Source: Mesodorylaimus sp. YZB2_4
Taxonomy: Eukaryota; Nematoda; Enoplea; Dorylaimida; Dorylaimidae
Length of the DNA: 64,000 nucleotides
Assembly (NCBI GenBank): GCA_030248295.1
Contig: JASANH010000104.1
Coordinates: 558,001-622,000 of the forward strand
Reading direction: 5' to 3'
Made by a program: the position numbers and the translations under genes. Position 1 is the first letter of the stretch. Each line of letters begins with the position of its first letter. Under the pieces are notes generated by a model, which saw only the letters and a program-made list of their open reading frames with translations, was not told where the DNA came from and did not search any database. Below are positions 1 through 12,164 of this stretch, piece after piece.

Positions 1-1
1 G

Positions 2-1022
2 ACATCTTCGTCGAACGAAATACTTCACAAGTTAATGTTGTGCGATTCGGATCCGATCGACGATCCTCTCCATCCCCACGCGTCCGTGCTCAACGTGGTC
101 AGCGTCAAACAACGCGGGTCGTATTTGCGCACTGTCACCGTATGGCGAGTCTCCACACTGACCGGCCGGCGATCGTATCTGATGCATTTCAACCAGTTCG
201 ACTTGTTCCCTTCCGTCAATACTATCCGCTTTCCACTCTTCGCATGCCAAAGCCGCGGCGTAGTCTTCGTCTACCTGAGCCGAGTGCGTCGGCCTGATCG
301 TCGCCCGTGCAGCGTTCTGTTGGTCTACGATATCCGACACAAGAAATGGGCAGAGTTCAACTTACCCGAGTCACTGCGTATCGGAAAGTACACTCGCCCA
401 GTGGCCATTCTCTGCCTGGGACGTCGGATGAGACGAGTCGGAGGCAGGTGGGTCGTGGATGGATGGCGGATTCGATTTCTGGGCACTGCGGTCAAGATCG
501 AGGAAGTCGCACACCGAGCACGAACTCTTTTTGTGAACGTTGTGCTCGACTTGTCCATCTCTGACCCTCAGTCGTCGACAGCTCCACCAGGAAGACTTGA
601 TATTCTCGTGGGCGCTGAGCCTGAAAATCCGATCGTCCGATCACCGATTCGGCGTCTACCAGCGGAATCCCCAGCGCATCGTCGTCTTTAACACTCGCAC
701 GAGTCGGTTTGAACTATTTCGGCGTCAGGAAGATTTCGTGGCCTCGGACAGTGTTGTACGCGAGTACTATGACCATCGAATGACCGGCGGTTCGTCCTAC
801 CTGAACTACTGCACTCCGTCCGTTCTGACCGACCGGGAGGCGGTGCTGTCCACAAACGCGAACACAGTGATCATGCGAACCAGGTTCAAGTTCCAGGCAC
901 CAACGCTGCGAATGTTAGCCTCGCAAGCCCTCTTTACTGCGTACCCTGCTTTGGCTGGGATGAGCAGTGATCACTTTCGACGAGCGACTGGGATCGATTT
1001 CGACGGCCATTTGGCGCAATGA
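2..1022 (+). CDS. 3' end of an unrecognised gene
   Basis: The reading frame is open from the window edge, so the 5' part is missing. An intron is inferred at about 450-573 (donor GTGGGTCG, acceptor CTCAG). Joining there keeps the frame (AG|T) and links the block around VYDIRHKKWAEFNLP to the block around FGVYQRNPQRIVVFNTRTS. The product is basic and rich in beta-type hydrophobic/aromatic alternation, with no membrane segment or low-complexity stretch. The C-terminal segment has a short leucine-rich helix (TLRMLASQALF) that loosely recalls a SOCS/BC box, but the usual LC pair is absent. I do not recognise the family. A poly(A) signal follows 90 nt downstream, which supports this as a real 3' end. 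Confidence 0.5.
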
Positions 1023-1108
1023 ATGAATGTGAATGGAATGAGTAGGTGTTTGGGATGCTTACTGATATGCTCCTGATTTATCTGAGCACAGGAGGTTACT
1101 TGGTAGGA

Positions 1109-1114
1109 AATAAA
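1109..1114 (+). promoter_or_regulatory. Candidate poly(A) signal AATAAA
   Basis: A canonical AATAAA lies about 90 nt after the stop codon at 1022. Its position fits cleavage and polyadenylation of the partial gene upstream. Confidence 0.45.
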
Positions 1115-2147
1115 TACTTTCAATGTAGATTCTGAAAACATTCGCTGGATCCCGAGAGAACTCGACAAGTGGATGCAATGCGCGCATAAATCGGACGTTA
1201 CTTCGGCGAAAAGGCGTTATCAGCCGTAGAGTTGCAGTGGTTTTCGTACACCACTCATATTTGTGTGCGTGTAACGACAACCACGATGTTACTCGTCTTA
1301 CCGCCTGTCTGCGGGCCCATGTTCTCAAATGGGGTTGATCTTGGCGGCCCTTTGTAGTGAGTGAATGTGACCAGTTGGTCCAATATTTTGCTGAGAGCTT
1401 TATATCGCACCAGGAAGAAATTGCAATCGTTGGTTATGCCAAGTTTGATTTGACGGTTGGCGATGTCCCCCTGTGAGTTTTAAAGTATTAAAGCTATCTC
1501 TGAATAGATTCCTTCCTCTTTTAGCTTGGGTGGTGAAGAATTCGCAACAAATCTGAGCGTCTTCAGTAAATTTTTGAGAAAATAAAGGGCACAGGTATAG
1601 GTGCAGCACGATTTTCAAACCCATACAGGGCTACTTTCCTCTGGCGAGCTAGAAAGCTGCCTCCCTGCTGGGGAAGCATCGACCTTCCGACTGCCCAGCA
1701 GCAATGCTGATACGAAACATTCGCTCACCTTGCACATGTCAGCTCATGTTTGGTGTCCCAGTGGAGAGATGGAGGCCAAAATAGTGATCGTCGAGCAGTG
1801 GTATGGCTTAAAGCCGAGTTAATTTGTCCAGGATGCCCTTATATGGAGGTGCTTCGAGCGGAGATAGAAAAACAAGTTCTCATGCAGTCTGCATCCATGT
1901 TTTTTTTCTCCTCCTCCAAGGTTTGACAACCGGCATACTTGGCAAAGTAAGCGCAAGGATTCACGATACGAAGAACAATGCTTGCCAGTGCGTAACTGTT
2001 CAGAATCTGCTAGGATAGTTCTTTGAACCAGAATGTCCCCAAGAAAGGACAAACACGTAAATGTGAATACTCTCGAAGACACTTTAATGGAGGTAGAAGG
2101 TATGCATTAACTGAAGAGCAGTCTAGCAGCAGTATTTCTTAAAACCT
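1115..2147. other. Intergenic stretch, nothing recognised
   Basis: Only short, low-quality frames occur on either strand. I see no conserved protein motif, RNA gene or clear repeat before the SINE that begins near 2148. Confidence 0.5.
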
Positions 2148-2586
2148 TTTATGGATTCGGGGCTTCCAGCCCTCTTTGCCTACGGCCGGCCAGCAGTCCT
2201 GATTTGATAAGCGAGGCCGTGAGGCGGCCGATTCACGTCACTAGTAGTACCTCCGAACCTCCACCCTCTGTGCGTCTCCACTAGTAGTACCTACGCACGA
2301 GGACATCCTGGACTGGACATCGACTTCTTAGGACGGTGGTGGGTGGCGAACCCTGCCGGTGTTTGACAGCCGAGACTGCCCCCTCGTTTGGCTTCCGTCT
2401 CTTCACTCGGAGCCCTCGACAGTACTGGGTGAGCCACCCGTGGCCTGGCGTGCAAATTCGGCGAGGCTTTAAGGCTTACAAGCCGACCTCCATCACCGGG
2501 AATTGAACACCAGGACGAGCACAGCCATTCGCGACTAAGCAAAATGGGTAGATGAATGCCGAACCGCTGCCCCACCGCGGCCGCGA
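2148..2586 (-). mobile_element. tRNA-derived SINE, copy 1
   Basis: On the minus strand the element starts with a tRNA-like head. An A-box-like segment (GTGGGGCAGCGGTTCGGC, about 2558-2575) is followed some 60 nt later by a B-box-like GTTCAATTCC (about 2501-2510), the spacing of a pol III promoter. The body is shared with a second copy at 29826-30140: the plus-strand segments around 2370-2465 and 29940-30040 match with a few substitutions. A tail segment around 2190-2225 (GATAAGCGAGGCCGTGAGG) recurs at 41648-41670. The head-body-tail structure and several diverged copies are what a SINE family predicts. The exact ends are estimated. Confidence 0.65.
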
Positions 2587-2589
2587 AAC

Positions 2590-3299
2590 AGGTAGTAGAC
2601 TGCAAGGCCTGTGAGACCCCATGAGATTGGCTACTCAGGCTGTCGCGGGAGGCGAATCTTTCTTATGAATTTCCAAAATCTCCAAGACTATTTCCCGAGA
2701 TTTCCTAGAAGACTTATGAACGGTTTCAGCTAATTAGAAAGCGCCTAATCCTTTATAAGAAGAGAACTGATGTGAGCTCTGCGAGCTACCAACAGGAGCT
2801 TGCCGCGCTAGAGGCTCATTCCGATGTTTATTCATAAGCTGTATTTTTTTTTCTAGAATTCTTGCTAGAAAAACATTCTCGGCGGTACTGTTCATTCAGT
2901 TCATGAAAAACATGTCCCGGGCCTTCTTACGTGACCGAAGCTCCTTTGGAGAGCAGAAGCCGAATAAGCGATCAAGAAAAATAGGAAGATAAAATCAAAG
3001 TAAATTAGTTCCTTCTTGTCGCTAACTAGCAGCCTTTCAATAGTCCGCACCCACAAGCCCACCACCTTTGACAAACACCTCATCTTATCGACTTCGGCAG
3101 CACATGCTAACATCCTATTGTAGAAGAGAAATAAATGTCAGCGAGGCGTAAAATTCCTGTCACCGACTGACGTGTGAAGCTTGTGTACCGCGCTAAGGGT
3201 CATGCGCATACATAGAGGATTCGTCATGCTGGTTCGGCCTAATTTAGCAGTTATGAAGCCAATGTGGCCAGCGGTCTGCATATTTAGCTGAATATTAGC
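2590..3299. other. Intergenic stretch upstream of the GPCR
   Basis: No coding region or RNA gene was recognised. It presumably holds the promoter and 5' UTR of the gene starting at 3300, but I could not point to a TATA box or other defined element. Confidence 0.4.
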
Positions 3300-4466
3300 A
3301 TGTGCAGGACTCCCTTTCATGCGGATATCTTTAGGACCAACCCATCCGATCCCCCTGTTGGAGTGGTCATCCCAGCCCAGTCTCGAAGGTGTGCTATGGC
3401 TTTTCTAACCGATAGCGAGTGGAAAAACTTCACCATCAGCTACAAAAACGTGACCATTGTCCGTGCTCCCCATTCAATGGCAGATCACCCGATGGAGGTA
3501 TTCTGCACCTTAATTTACGTGCTATTGTTCGTGTGTGGTGTGCTGAGTAATGCATGGGTATTGCGCGTGATCGGGACGGTCCTGAAGAGATGCTCGGTAA
3601 GGAATGTCAATGTGCTTGCGTATATCGGGTCTCTGGGCATGATTAATCTGATCGTATTGGCCACTTTGCCCGTGGCCATGGTCGATATGGTCACGGGCCA
3701 ATGGCTTTTACCAGACTTCCTGTGCCCCGTCTATTGGGCCATTGAATCACTGAACAAAACCGTATCGTCACTCATTCTGGCCTGCCTGTCCGTTTCGTGC
3801 TATTGTTCCGTGTGTCGACCGCAAATGGAGCGCATGTATAGAAGCGGCCTGATAGCCTTGCTGCACATATTGGGCAGCTTGGTCATTTTCGCTTGGAAGG
3901 TCAAGCCATTCATCAACTACTCGTTCACATATCACCTTACCGAAGTCCTCGATACCGATGTCGTTATTACCTACGGGAAGAAGTGCACCTTTAATCCGCC
4001 CAACACCAACGACGCTTTCTACCTGACTCTGGACGCTTTCGTCTGCACCTACCTTCTGCCAATGGTTTACATGATTGGCTTCTATGCAGCCATAATTCAT
4101 GCCGTTCGCCTTCGATCCAAATCTCTGGAACGAAGCACAGCGCCCAGAAGAGCGGCCAGATCAGCTTTTGTCCTAGTTGGCTTTTACGCAGCCACATGGA
4201 CACCATTCTGGTTTTCAACTATGGTCTTAACTATCCACGAGACAGTGGACCGGGAGGATAAACCACTGGCAGTGTTGAGAGCAATGACATCCTTTGTTCA
4301 TTTACTGCCTTTGGTCAATTGCGCTTTCTCCCCACTTCTCTACACGGCAATGAATTCCCATGTACGTACCCTGTACAAGACTGTGGTCAGCACGAACGAC
4401 CAAAGGCATCGGATTCATCAGCTGTCGGGTCACTCATACAGACGGCTCATAAGTGCATGTTTTTAA
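3300..4466 (+). CDS. Intronless rhodopsin-family (peptide-type) GPCR
   Basis: A single open frame of 388 residues encodes seven hydrophobic segments, so this is a plasma-membrane receptor. TM1 carries the conserved Asn (GVLSNAWVL). ECL1 has the conserved Trp and the TM3 Cys (GQWLLPDFLC). TM6 keeps the W and P of the CWxP switch (TWTPFWF). TM7 ends in SPLLYT where NPxxY is usual. The DRY position at the end of TM3 reads SCY. The extracellular N-terminus has N-glycosylation sequons (NFT, NVT). The layout resembles somatostatin/opioid-like neuropeptide receptors, but the ligand cannot be inferred. An internal Met at 3393 (MAFLTDSEW) is an equally good start. The lack of introns contrasts with nearly every other gene here and suggests retroposition or intron loss. 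Confidence 0.85.
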   Translation: MCRTPFHADIFRTNPSDPPVGVVIPAQSRRCAMAFLTDSEWKNFTISYKNVTIVRAPHSMADHPMEVFCTLIYVLLFVCGVLSNAWVLRVIGTVLKRCSVRNVNVLAYIGSLGMINLIVLATLPVAMVDMVTGQWLLPDFLCPVYWAIESLNKTVSSLILACLSVSCYCSVCRPQMERMYRSGLIALLHILGSLVIFAWKVKPFINYSFTYHLTEVLDTDVVITYGKKCTFNPPNTNDAFYLTLDAFVCTYLLPMVYMIGFYAAIIHAVRLRSKSLERSTAPRRAARSAFVLVGFYAATWTPFWFSTMVLTIHETVDREDKPLAVLRAMTSFVHLLPLVNCAFSPLLYTAMNSHVRTLYKTVVSTNDQRHRIHQLSGHSYRRLISACF

Positions 4467-5314
4467 GTGCTATTTCAGTGTTATATTTGTGTCTACAGTG
4501 GTGATCATAGCCTGGGATACCTTTTGTAACGTGTGCAGGAAGCACCTAAAACTCTGACGATAAGAGCCGTGACACGGGTCTCATCGGGTGACACGGGCAC
4601 TGGTGGTCGGTTTCCTCTTAAACAAATGTCACTACAAAGTACCCTGGCACGGAATGAACAGAGATAAAATACCTTCTGGGCTTAATATCCTCGACAAAAG
4701 GTCGTAATAATTTTTGGCCTCGACATAAAATCTGGGATCAAAATATCGCACGAAAATTGTCTTGTATGCGCAGAAGAGTCCACAAAATTGTCATAATTTC
4801 TTTTATCTTGAGCATGATAATGACGATGAGAATGAAACAACGCACATTGAAAAATGCATCAGATCGTATAAGAGACCAAAAATATCAAGAACGAGGTACG
4901 CCAAAGACGAGAGTAGAACCCTCAAATCGAAAATTAAAATCGGTCTTCAATTTTGAGCTTGTCCCCTGCGTTGCTTTTTGAAAATTCTACATTTCTTCAA
5001 ATAGAATCCGATTCGTCGCTTTCGTACAATACAAGCTTAGAAAGCGGCCAAACTACCACTGGCTTTCTCCGGCCGTGACTAACAAGTGAATGTGAAATCA
5101 TGTACCGTAGGTATACAGTACTGTGGTGAGTGTTGTGAACAATACCTCATCAGTGCTCATAGTTTAGAACGTTTTGTTGAGGATAATGCCCTAGGCATGA
5201 GAACATGTTATTTCCGGACATTTTGTTTCGGTTCAGTTTGTCCAGGACATTTCGTCAAGGACATTTTGTTCAGGTTATTTTATCATAGATCGATACGAAC
5301 ATGTGCAGTGATTT
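4467..5314. other. Convergent intergenic region
   Basis: This is the space between the 3' ends of the plus-strand GPCR and the minus-strand guanylate cyclase. It is AT-rich in the middle (4640-4960). I see no gene or repeat. Confidence 0.5.
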
Positions 5315-8300
5315 TCAATATTGATCAATGTTCTGCCTTTCCGACAGTAGCCAATAAGTGCGTTGCATTCCTTTGCCCTTGAGAGACACAAGAGATTAGC
5401 CAGGCAGGTCAAACATTGTCGAACACGTACCTTCATTTCCACCTCGCCTCTCTCGATCAGCTCGAACGTGCCAAAAGTGTCTAACAGGTTCTTCGTAGAT
5501 GAACTGACGTGGATCTTCAATGCTGCAATGATCAGAGGCTATGAGTTCTTGGTCAAACAGATATACACAGCAGCACTTACCCTCTCCATTAGATTCCATC
5601 CTCGAGGCAGTGTTGACCGTGTCCCCAAACAGGCAATACCTGGGCATCTTTAATCCCACAACACCCGCTACACAAGAGCCTGAAATACGGAGTGCGTGCG
5701 TCAAAAAGTATAGACTCATGCTGGCGACACGACAGTGTTCACCAGAGTGTAAGCCTATTCTGAGCTTTAACGTGTGCTGTGGTCGATGCGGGACTTGGAA
5801 CGATCGTGCCGCGCACAGCAGGGACAAGGCCATGCGGGCGATCTGCCTGGCGTGCTCAATGCCATTACGGAAGGGTAAGCCGGAAACGACCATGTACGCA
5901 TCGCCGATTGTTTCAACCTATGTGCACTAATAAGGTGGTTAGGTCGTTAAAGGACGGAAGCATCAGGCTCTTAGTGGTGCATTACCCACGGTGGCGTACC
6001 TTGTAGACACTAAAGTTACTGAGAATGTCGTCGAAGCATGTGTAGAGGGAGTTGAGCAGAGCCACAACCTGAAGCGACAAATATTGTCAAATTGGGTATG
6101 GGGCCTGATAAAACGCAGAGCTAAGTCGATTTACCTGCATGGGAGTGCTTTCCGCGCTCAGTGAAGTGAATCCAACAATATCGCTGAAGTAGATAGTGAC
6201 GGACTCGTAGGCCTCCGGGGTCACATGCCCATTTTCGATAAGCTGTACTGCGATGGGTTGTGGTAACAGCTCGTACAAAAGGTTCTGCATCTTCTTTTTC
6301 TCCTCCACCAGCTCCAATGTCCGTTCCTCCACCATAGACTCCAAATTGGCCGTGTATTGCTCCATGCGCATGAGAAGGCTCTCCAAGATGTTCAGCCGCT
6401 TGCCTCTGAGCAGAATAGGTATGATTTCAAGAGCTGCCAAATCAGGTTTTTCAGTGCTAGCTGCTACCGTACTTGTTCTCTGCCTTCAGCTTATTCAAGA
6501 CTTCTGTGATATTCGGCCTGGCCGTTGGTTGTTCCTCCAAACAGGATGCTATCAGGGCATGCATGCGTTCCCATTGCACACTTTTCAAGTCGGGGCGGAA
6601 TGGTGGTTTGCACGCGTTCTTTACTTTGCTTAAAATGCCTGAAACGGGACCTTCCAGAAGGGAGAAGTGTGTCCTGATTAGCCTGTTTACTTGAGATTTC
6701 CATAACCTCTCTTTCCGTGGCGTAAGGCTGCTCTTTCTTGACCACTTCCAGGGCAATGATGCCAAACGCGTACACATCAGCTTGAAAAGATCGGTCAGAC
6801 TGACGTAGAATTTCGGGTGCGTGGTAAAGCATTCCTAGAAAAAGTGGTCAGTTGGTCAGCCAGCGAGTTACACGAGATCTTCTTACTCTCGTTTGTCTTG
6901 TGCTGTGACTGATCTGAGCGAACGATGGAGGCCATGTGCCAATCAGACAGCTTGACCACAAAACGGGCATCGACCAAACAGTTAGCGGACGATAGACGAC
7001 CATGGGGTTGCCGAATGGTCCTGTGCATATGCGAGAGACCCTGAATCACAATGACTCCATATCAGTCTATCCTAGGCTGAAAAACAGACAGGTTACATTG
7101 GCGATGTCGCTCATTATTGACAATTGAAATGGCCGATCCAAATCGAATTTTTCGTTGTTGATCAAATCTTCTACACTGCCCCTCATGCAATACTCAGTGA
7201 CCAGGCACTGATTGGGCAGCTCCACGCACGCACCCACCACCCGTACAATGTTATCATGCAGAACATTCTTTAGTTTGTTCATCTCGGATAGCAGTACTTT
7301 GTTTGGCGCTGCCACGCGACCAGGAGCATGTCCCTGGCCTCGGATAATGCATCGTTTCAGTGCTACCAGTTGGCCTTGGTAGTGTGCCACCTCGATGTGA
7401 TAGCGTGACTGGTTCTGGCTGGACAAGCTGACAATCGACCGACTACCCGCAGTGGTGGGGCGTGCAGACGTTGCCGCGTCAGCCGAGGCCAGACTTCGAA
7501 TGGAGCCATATGTGACGGGTTGCTTGAGTAGGTCGCTCCATCTAATAAGCCAGCTAGACTGCATTACTAGCTGCTTCTCTTTTCTGCGCCTGTGAAAGAG
7601 GCGAGTAATTATGACTCAGCTTCCTCGTAGCCCCAAAAATCGAAAAAGTCAAGTTGAATTGTGTTTGGGGAGAAGGGAGTAGAGTGAATCCCTCCATCTG
7701 CCATCTATCAGTGAACGTGCTCCAAATTCGTCCCCAACACTCTCAGCTCAAGCCTGCATAGGTTCCAAATAGTGAAGTGTGTAAAACCTCTGAGGAGCAG
7801 TCAAATATCATGTCAGGTAATTCCGCTAGGTTATTCAAGAAAGTGAAAATAGAGTTTGTCCCGTGGGATTGCTTATTACATATTCCGCAAACGAATCGAA
7901 CGAGGTGGGGCCCATACTCTTACAGTATATGGGAGTAAGAGCAAAGGCAGCTTTCCAGCAAAGTTTTTGTGAGAAATGTTGACCCTCCTGTCTCCACGCA
8001 ATTCAACCAGCTGGCCTAGGTCAGCAAGCTGGAGTATACTACTCGATAGGGCTACATGATTCCTTACTTGTAGAAAAAGAATAACGCCACCAGCGCGCAC
8101 AAAGCCGAACCAAGAGCGCCAATTGTTACCCATTGCATGAACTCTGAAAGCACAAGCACCGTTACCTGTGACCCATCTTAACTTGAGCCATAGCTCACCT
8201 GTCTTTTCTAATTTACATGCCAAGCTCTCATGACGAAACCCACACCTGGGAACATTCGGAGGTGCCTGCACGCCTGGCCAATCGATTTCACGATTTGGCA

Positions 8301-10517
8301 ATGGGTTGAAGCCACCTTCTACAGCATCGTATCTTGCAACAGCCTGAGTAGAAGGCCAGATTATTTTTAATGATCACTGTGCTTTATACCGTTAGTAGCA
8401 CTTTGGCAATTGATTTGATACAAGCGATTGATGTGCGCAGCTGCACTCACCTGGAACTCGCCTGTCTGTTTATTCATGTCTAAATATAAATACTCCGTGT
8501 CGCGGTCATTGTGGCTATTGATGTGAATGGCTCCTGTGACCACTAAAACGCACCATGGTAGCCTTTAAAACATATACTATAGAAAGAGCCAGCTTACAGT
8601 GTTCGCTTCTCCACCATTGTCGAAAGTATGTGCGCAAATTATAGCCATTGTAAGGATCATCACCATTCAAAATGGCCTGTTTCAGAACTTCGGCCAAGAC
8701 GATGACGGAGTCATGGAATGCCCCAATGAAGAAGTTGACCTAAATTAAGACAAGATACAGTAGATAGGAGCTGAGAAGATGCGAAGACACTGGGCATTAG
8801 AATCAGGTCAGCAGTTAAAGACCGATTGTGATTACTGTAGTGTAGGTGCGTGTGTCACATCATTGAGGGAGCCGCGGCTCGGCGGCTCCCTCGGGTGGAG
8901 GTTTTTGTTTCCGTTCCTTTCCTGCTGAGCACATGCTGTTGTATTCGCCATTATGTTCCGCTTACATACAACGTGCATTAATTGCTTAAAGCATGGGAAT
9001 ACAAACTAAATGTCCCTGCAGTAATATATCTATATGAAAACCTAAACATCGTTTCAGACAAACAAGGGATATGGGACCCGGGGATAAACTTTCGATGACC
9101 ATCGTGACAGAGATCAGCATTCCACGTTTTGTAGGGATAATGTGCATGACAGAAATCGACTGATCAGCCCTTGCAAAACCACTTGCCATATTCGGTTGGA
9201 GCTAACAGCACTGGAGGTCCCATATCACAGAAGCATAGACATGTAATAGGGCTCTCCTTACCTCTTCTCCACCTTGAAACACGCCACTACCAAACTGCTC
9301 CTTCGTCCTCTTCATGACCTCCTGGGCGAATGCCTGGTACACAGGAGTCGTCTTATTCTCCTTGATGGAAATCCTTATCAAGGACCGATAGGCCTCCCTG
9401 GCCGTTTCGTCATTCGAGTCATTGCGTCTCCAGTGCTTGTTCCCGAACATGTAACTAGGAAATAACTCCACGTCTATAAACACCCATTCGCCATTGGTCA
9501 TGCCCAGACTGTGAGCGGTCAGCATGAGCGATCGCAGGACATCGCCAGTCACGGATAATAGGATAACTGAAAGGACAGATGGTGAGGTAGATCGAAGGTG
9601 TTGCACGAATAAATCTTACTTCTAGCATCTTCGCTGGCCCTTTTCAACATGGTTCCGTAATTTGGCATCAGATGACTTTCAAACGATTCGACAAATGGGG
9701 TCATATTCAAGCGTGACCCAATGGCCGGTTCGCGCAGACCCTCGTCGATCGACTGGCCGATGGTCTTGCTGAAATAGTCATTCATGTCGTAAAGGATAGC
9801 CACGTGAGTCCAGTTGAAATGGTCCAACATGGCGGACACGACTCTTCTCAACCGACATTGGCAGTAGGCGAATCTGGACAAGGTAGCGAAATGGGTCTTG
9901 TCCACGAATTGTCTCTCGTCTCCCAGTCCACTGATTACGGTGATGTTGAGATAAGCTGCCAGTCGAGCCACGTGATCCAAAGCGTCCGAACAAGCGGGTC
10001 CCACAAAGGCCAGCAATTTGGACGCGTTCGCATCGCGGACAAATTCGGCCGCCTTGCCCGTAGCTCCGTCCGGCTGGCAGCTCGTTCCATAAGCAGCTTT
10101 CATTAGCCTCAAAGTGGCATTGACCTCGGCTAGGATAAACTGGTTAGCCTTCTCCACGCCCATTTCAATGGCTGGCAGCACTTTTTCGTAGTCGAAAATG
10201 GTCCCTGCTTGTGATGCCAGCAGAAGACCCAGGTAGTACTCACCGTCGCCATAACTATGCACGGTGCTGTTGGAACGAGCATGTCGCTTTGGTCTGTCTA
10301 GACTGACCGAGCCTGGCAGAGGACCCGAGCAAATGTGACAGGCAGATGACGACGCTGTGATGACTATACTCGCACAGTGTAACAAAATGACCAAAGCAGG
10401 CAACACGCATAAGCTGCAGGGTCCTGTTGACATTGTGGTGCTCGTCGTGGCAACGAGAGAAGTTGAATCTGACGGCGAGTCCCGACTCCTGACTTGTTTC
10501 AAAGTGACCTGTTCCAA
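5315..10517 (-). CDS. Receptor-type (membrane) guanylate cyclase
   Basis: Single-pass receptor that makes cGMP, assembled from about 15 exons. Exon 1 (10517-9620) has a signal peptide (best start perhaps the Met at 10433) and begins the ANF-receptor ligand-binding domain, which continues in 9566-9262, 8739-8598, 8533-8451 and 8343-8199. The membrane helix is in 8143-8068. The kinase homology domain (7589 to about 6465) starts with a typical RIRW-type juxtamembrane ([11 protein letters not shown]). It has HGR for HRD and SDW for DFG, so it is a regulatory pseudokinase. A dimerisation coiled coil precedes the cyclase domain (6421-6135 onward). That domain shows [23 protein letters not shown] and [12 protein letters not shown], the metal-binding Asp and guanine-selecting Glu being present. 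The last exon encodes [11 protein letters not shown] and ends at 5315. The acceptor of that final exon is CAAG and is the least certain junction. Confidence 0.9.
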
Positions 10518-11044
10518 GCGATGAAACCTTGCAATTTATGTGGAATCCTATCAGATTTTTGCTGACGGCAGCCTTAGTGGAATGGTGCGAACGCGTGACA
10601 AGAGATCTCTAATGAAGAAACCTCATCAGCGAGAACACTTGTTAATCTTTGGCCTTTGTGGCACCTGGGAACACTGCCGCAACAAAGGTAGCCAATGACG
10701 TGGCGGCTTATATTTAAAATTTTTTAATTAAGCTTGGACTTATCACGCACCCGGTCTTGATGAGAGAATTCCACTGGGAGCAAGCAATTCCCTTATGATT
10801 ACACACAAACCAAGCTGTCGGCGACAAATTGGAGTGACATTGGGCATAGGGGGCTCGCCATGCACAAGTCTCTCACAATTCGTAATTTTAAATTTCCCTC
10901 CGTTTTACCAGCGCAGTAGTATGTGCACTCGCCTGAGCATCATTGTGCGCGAATACTGTAGAATACGAACGTCATTTCCGACGATTCGCAAACTGCAAAA
11001 TTTGAAATTTTTAGTTTGCAAATTGTGTTCTTATCGTTGTAAAA
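10518..11044. other. Divergent intergenic region
   Basis: Separates the head of the minus-strand guanylate cyclase from the plus-strand NTF2 gene, so it should hold both promoters. It is AT-rich around 10715-10735 (TTTTTAATTAAGC). No other element is identified. Confidence 0.4.
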
Positions 11045-12164
11045 ATGGCCTTGACCTACGAAGCCGTTCAGTCACTGGCACAGGGGTTCGTTCAATATTA
11101 TTATCCACTATTCGACAACGCGCAGGATGGATCAACCAGGGCAAACCAATTAGCGCCTCTTTATGATGTGTGTAAATCTCTTTTCTCGTAGATGCGGGAT
11201 ATTTCCACTCACCAAATAATGATTTGTTTTTGCTTGAAGGCGGAAAATTCCCTTCTGGTTTTCGAAGGAATACCCTTGAAAGGAAAAGCAGCCATTTTAG
11301 AAAAATACTCAGTAAGCAGTTGGTCTTTTTTAAATTGTATTTTGGCGGTTTAATGTCCCTTACTCGATTTTTTCATTTTGTATCTGTAGTCACTTCCGTT
11401 CAGAACTATTCAACGCGGAATAACAAAAATTGATTCACAGCCATTAGGCGATGGAAGCGTTTTGATTAGCGTGCTAGGCCAATTAAAGGTAGGTGCAATC
11501 AGCGTGTTTGATTTGTGCGGTTCTCCTTTTGCCTGGTTGAAACTTTGGCTTTTTTTTTAATTTCCCAAGAACTAGACAGACCTTCAGGTAGACTAGACAT
11601 GCATGCTGAGTCTAAACGAAAGCCCTCGCGAATCTTGCTGAACACGTACCAGACATTTGTAAATGACGAAGTTTGGTGTTGGTTGAGTGTTTCTCCACTT
11701 AAACCGGCAGTCTCTGCGCACTCAGCTAAAATATCTATAAGCATTGGGATGAGTTAGTCGGGACCGGGCCCGTGGTTTGCTAGGTTAGGCTTCTGCCTCT
11801 CACACTCGGTTCGCAGTTACTGGCAAATGATTTCATGCGTGTGCCGGCTCACTTTCGAGTGAGTGCGTGCTTTGTGATTTGGTCAATTGTGAACATGAAT
11901 GTGAGCGTGGAACGGCTTTTTATTTGTTTCCTTTCTTAGAAGCTACAATCTTAGAAAGCACCTGGACTTACTGTTTTCATTCTTGTCTCATTCCTGGTAG
12001 GTTTATTGGGTACTGCTGGCTGACGATGAGTCACTGGTGTGTTTCACTTTTAGACGGATGACGATCCACCTCAAAGTTTCACGCACGTAATTGTTTTGCG
12101 ACCGGCCGGTGGTAGTTGGTTTATTTCCAACGAAATCTTTCGATTGGTGCTCCATAACATGTGA
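11045..12164 (+). CDS. Nuclear transport factor 2 (NTF2 / RAN-4)
   Basis: Carries RanGDP into the nucleus through the nuclear pore and so maintains the Ran gradient. Four exons join in phase: 11045-11167, 11240-11311, 11390-11488 and 12054-12164. They give 134 residues, close to the usual 125-135. Family motifs in order are FVQYYYPLFDN (start of the cone fold), AENSLLVFEGIPLKGKAAIL, LPFRTIQRGITKIDSQPLGDG, ISVLGQLK, TDDDPPQSF and the C-terminal ISNEIFRLVLHNM. The second exon uses an unusual AAG acceptor (GCTTGAAG), yet the joined sequence reads smoothly across it. It is the first of three same-strand genes spaced about 320 bp apart. Identification rests on the whole-length match to the family pattern. 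Confidence 0.93.

Noticed and set aside
2558..2575. Functional tRNA gene on the minus strand
   Set aside because: A- and B-boxes are present but the acceptor stem and anticodon arm do not fold, and the segment is part of a repeated element.
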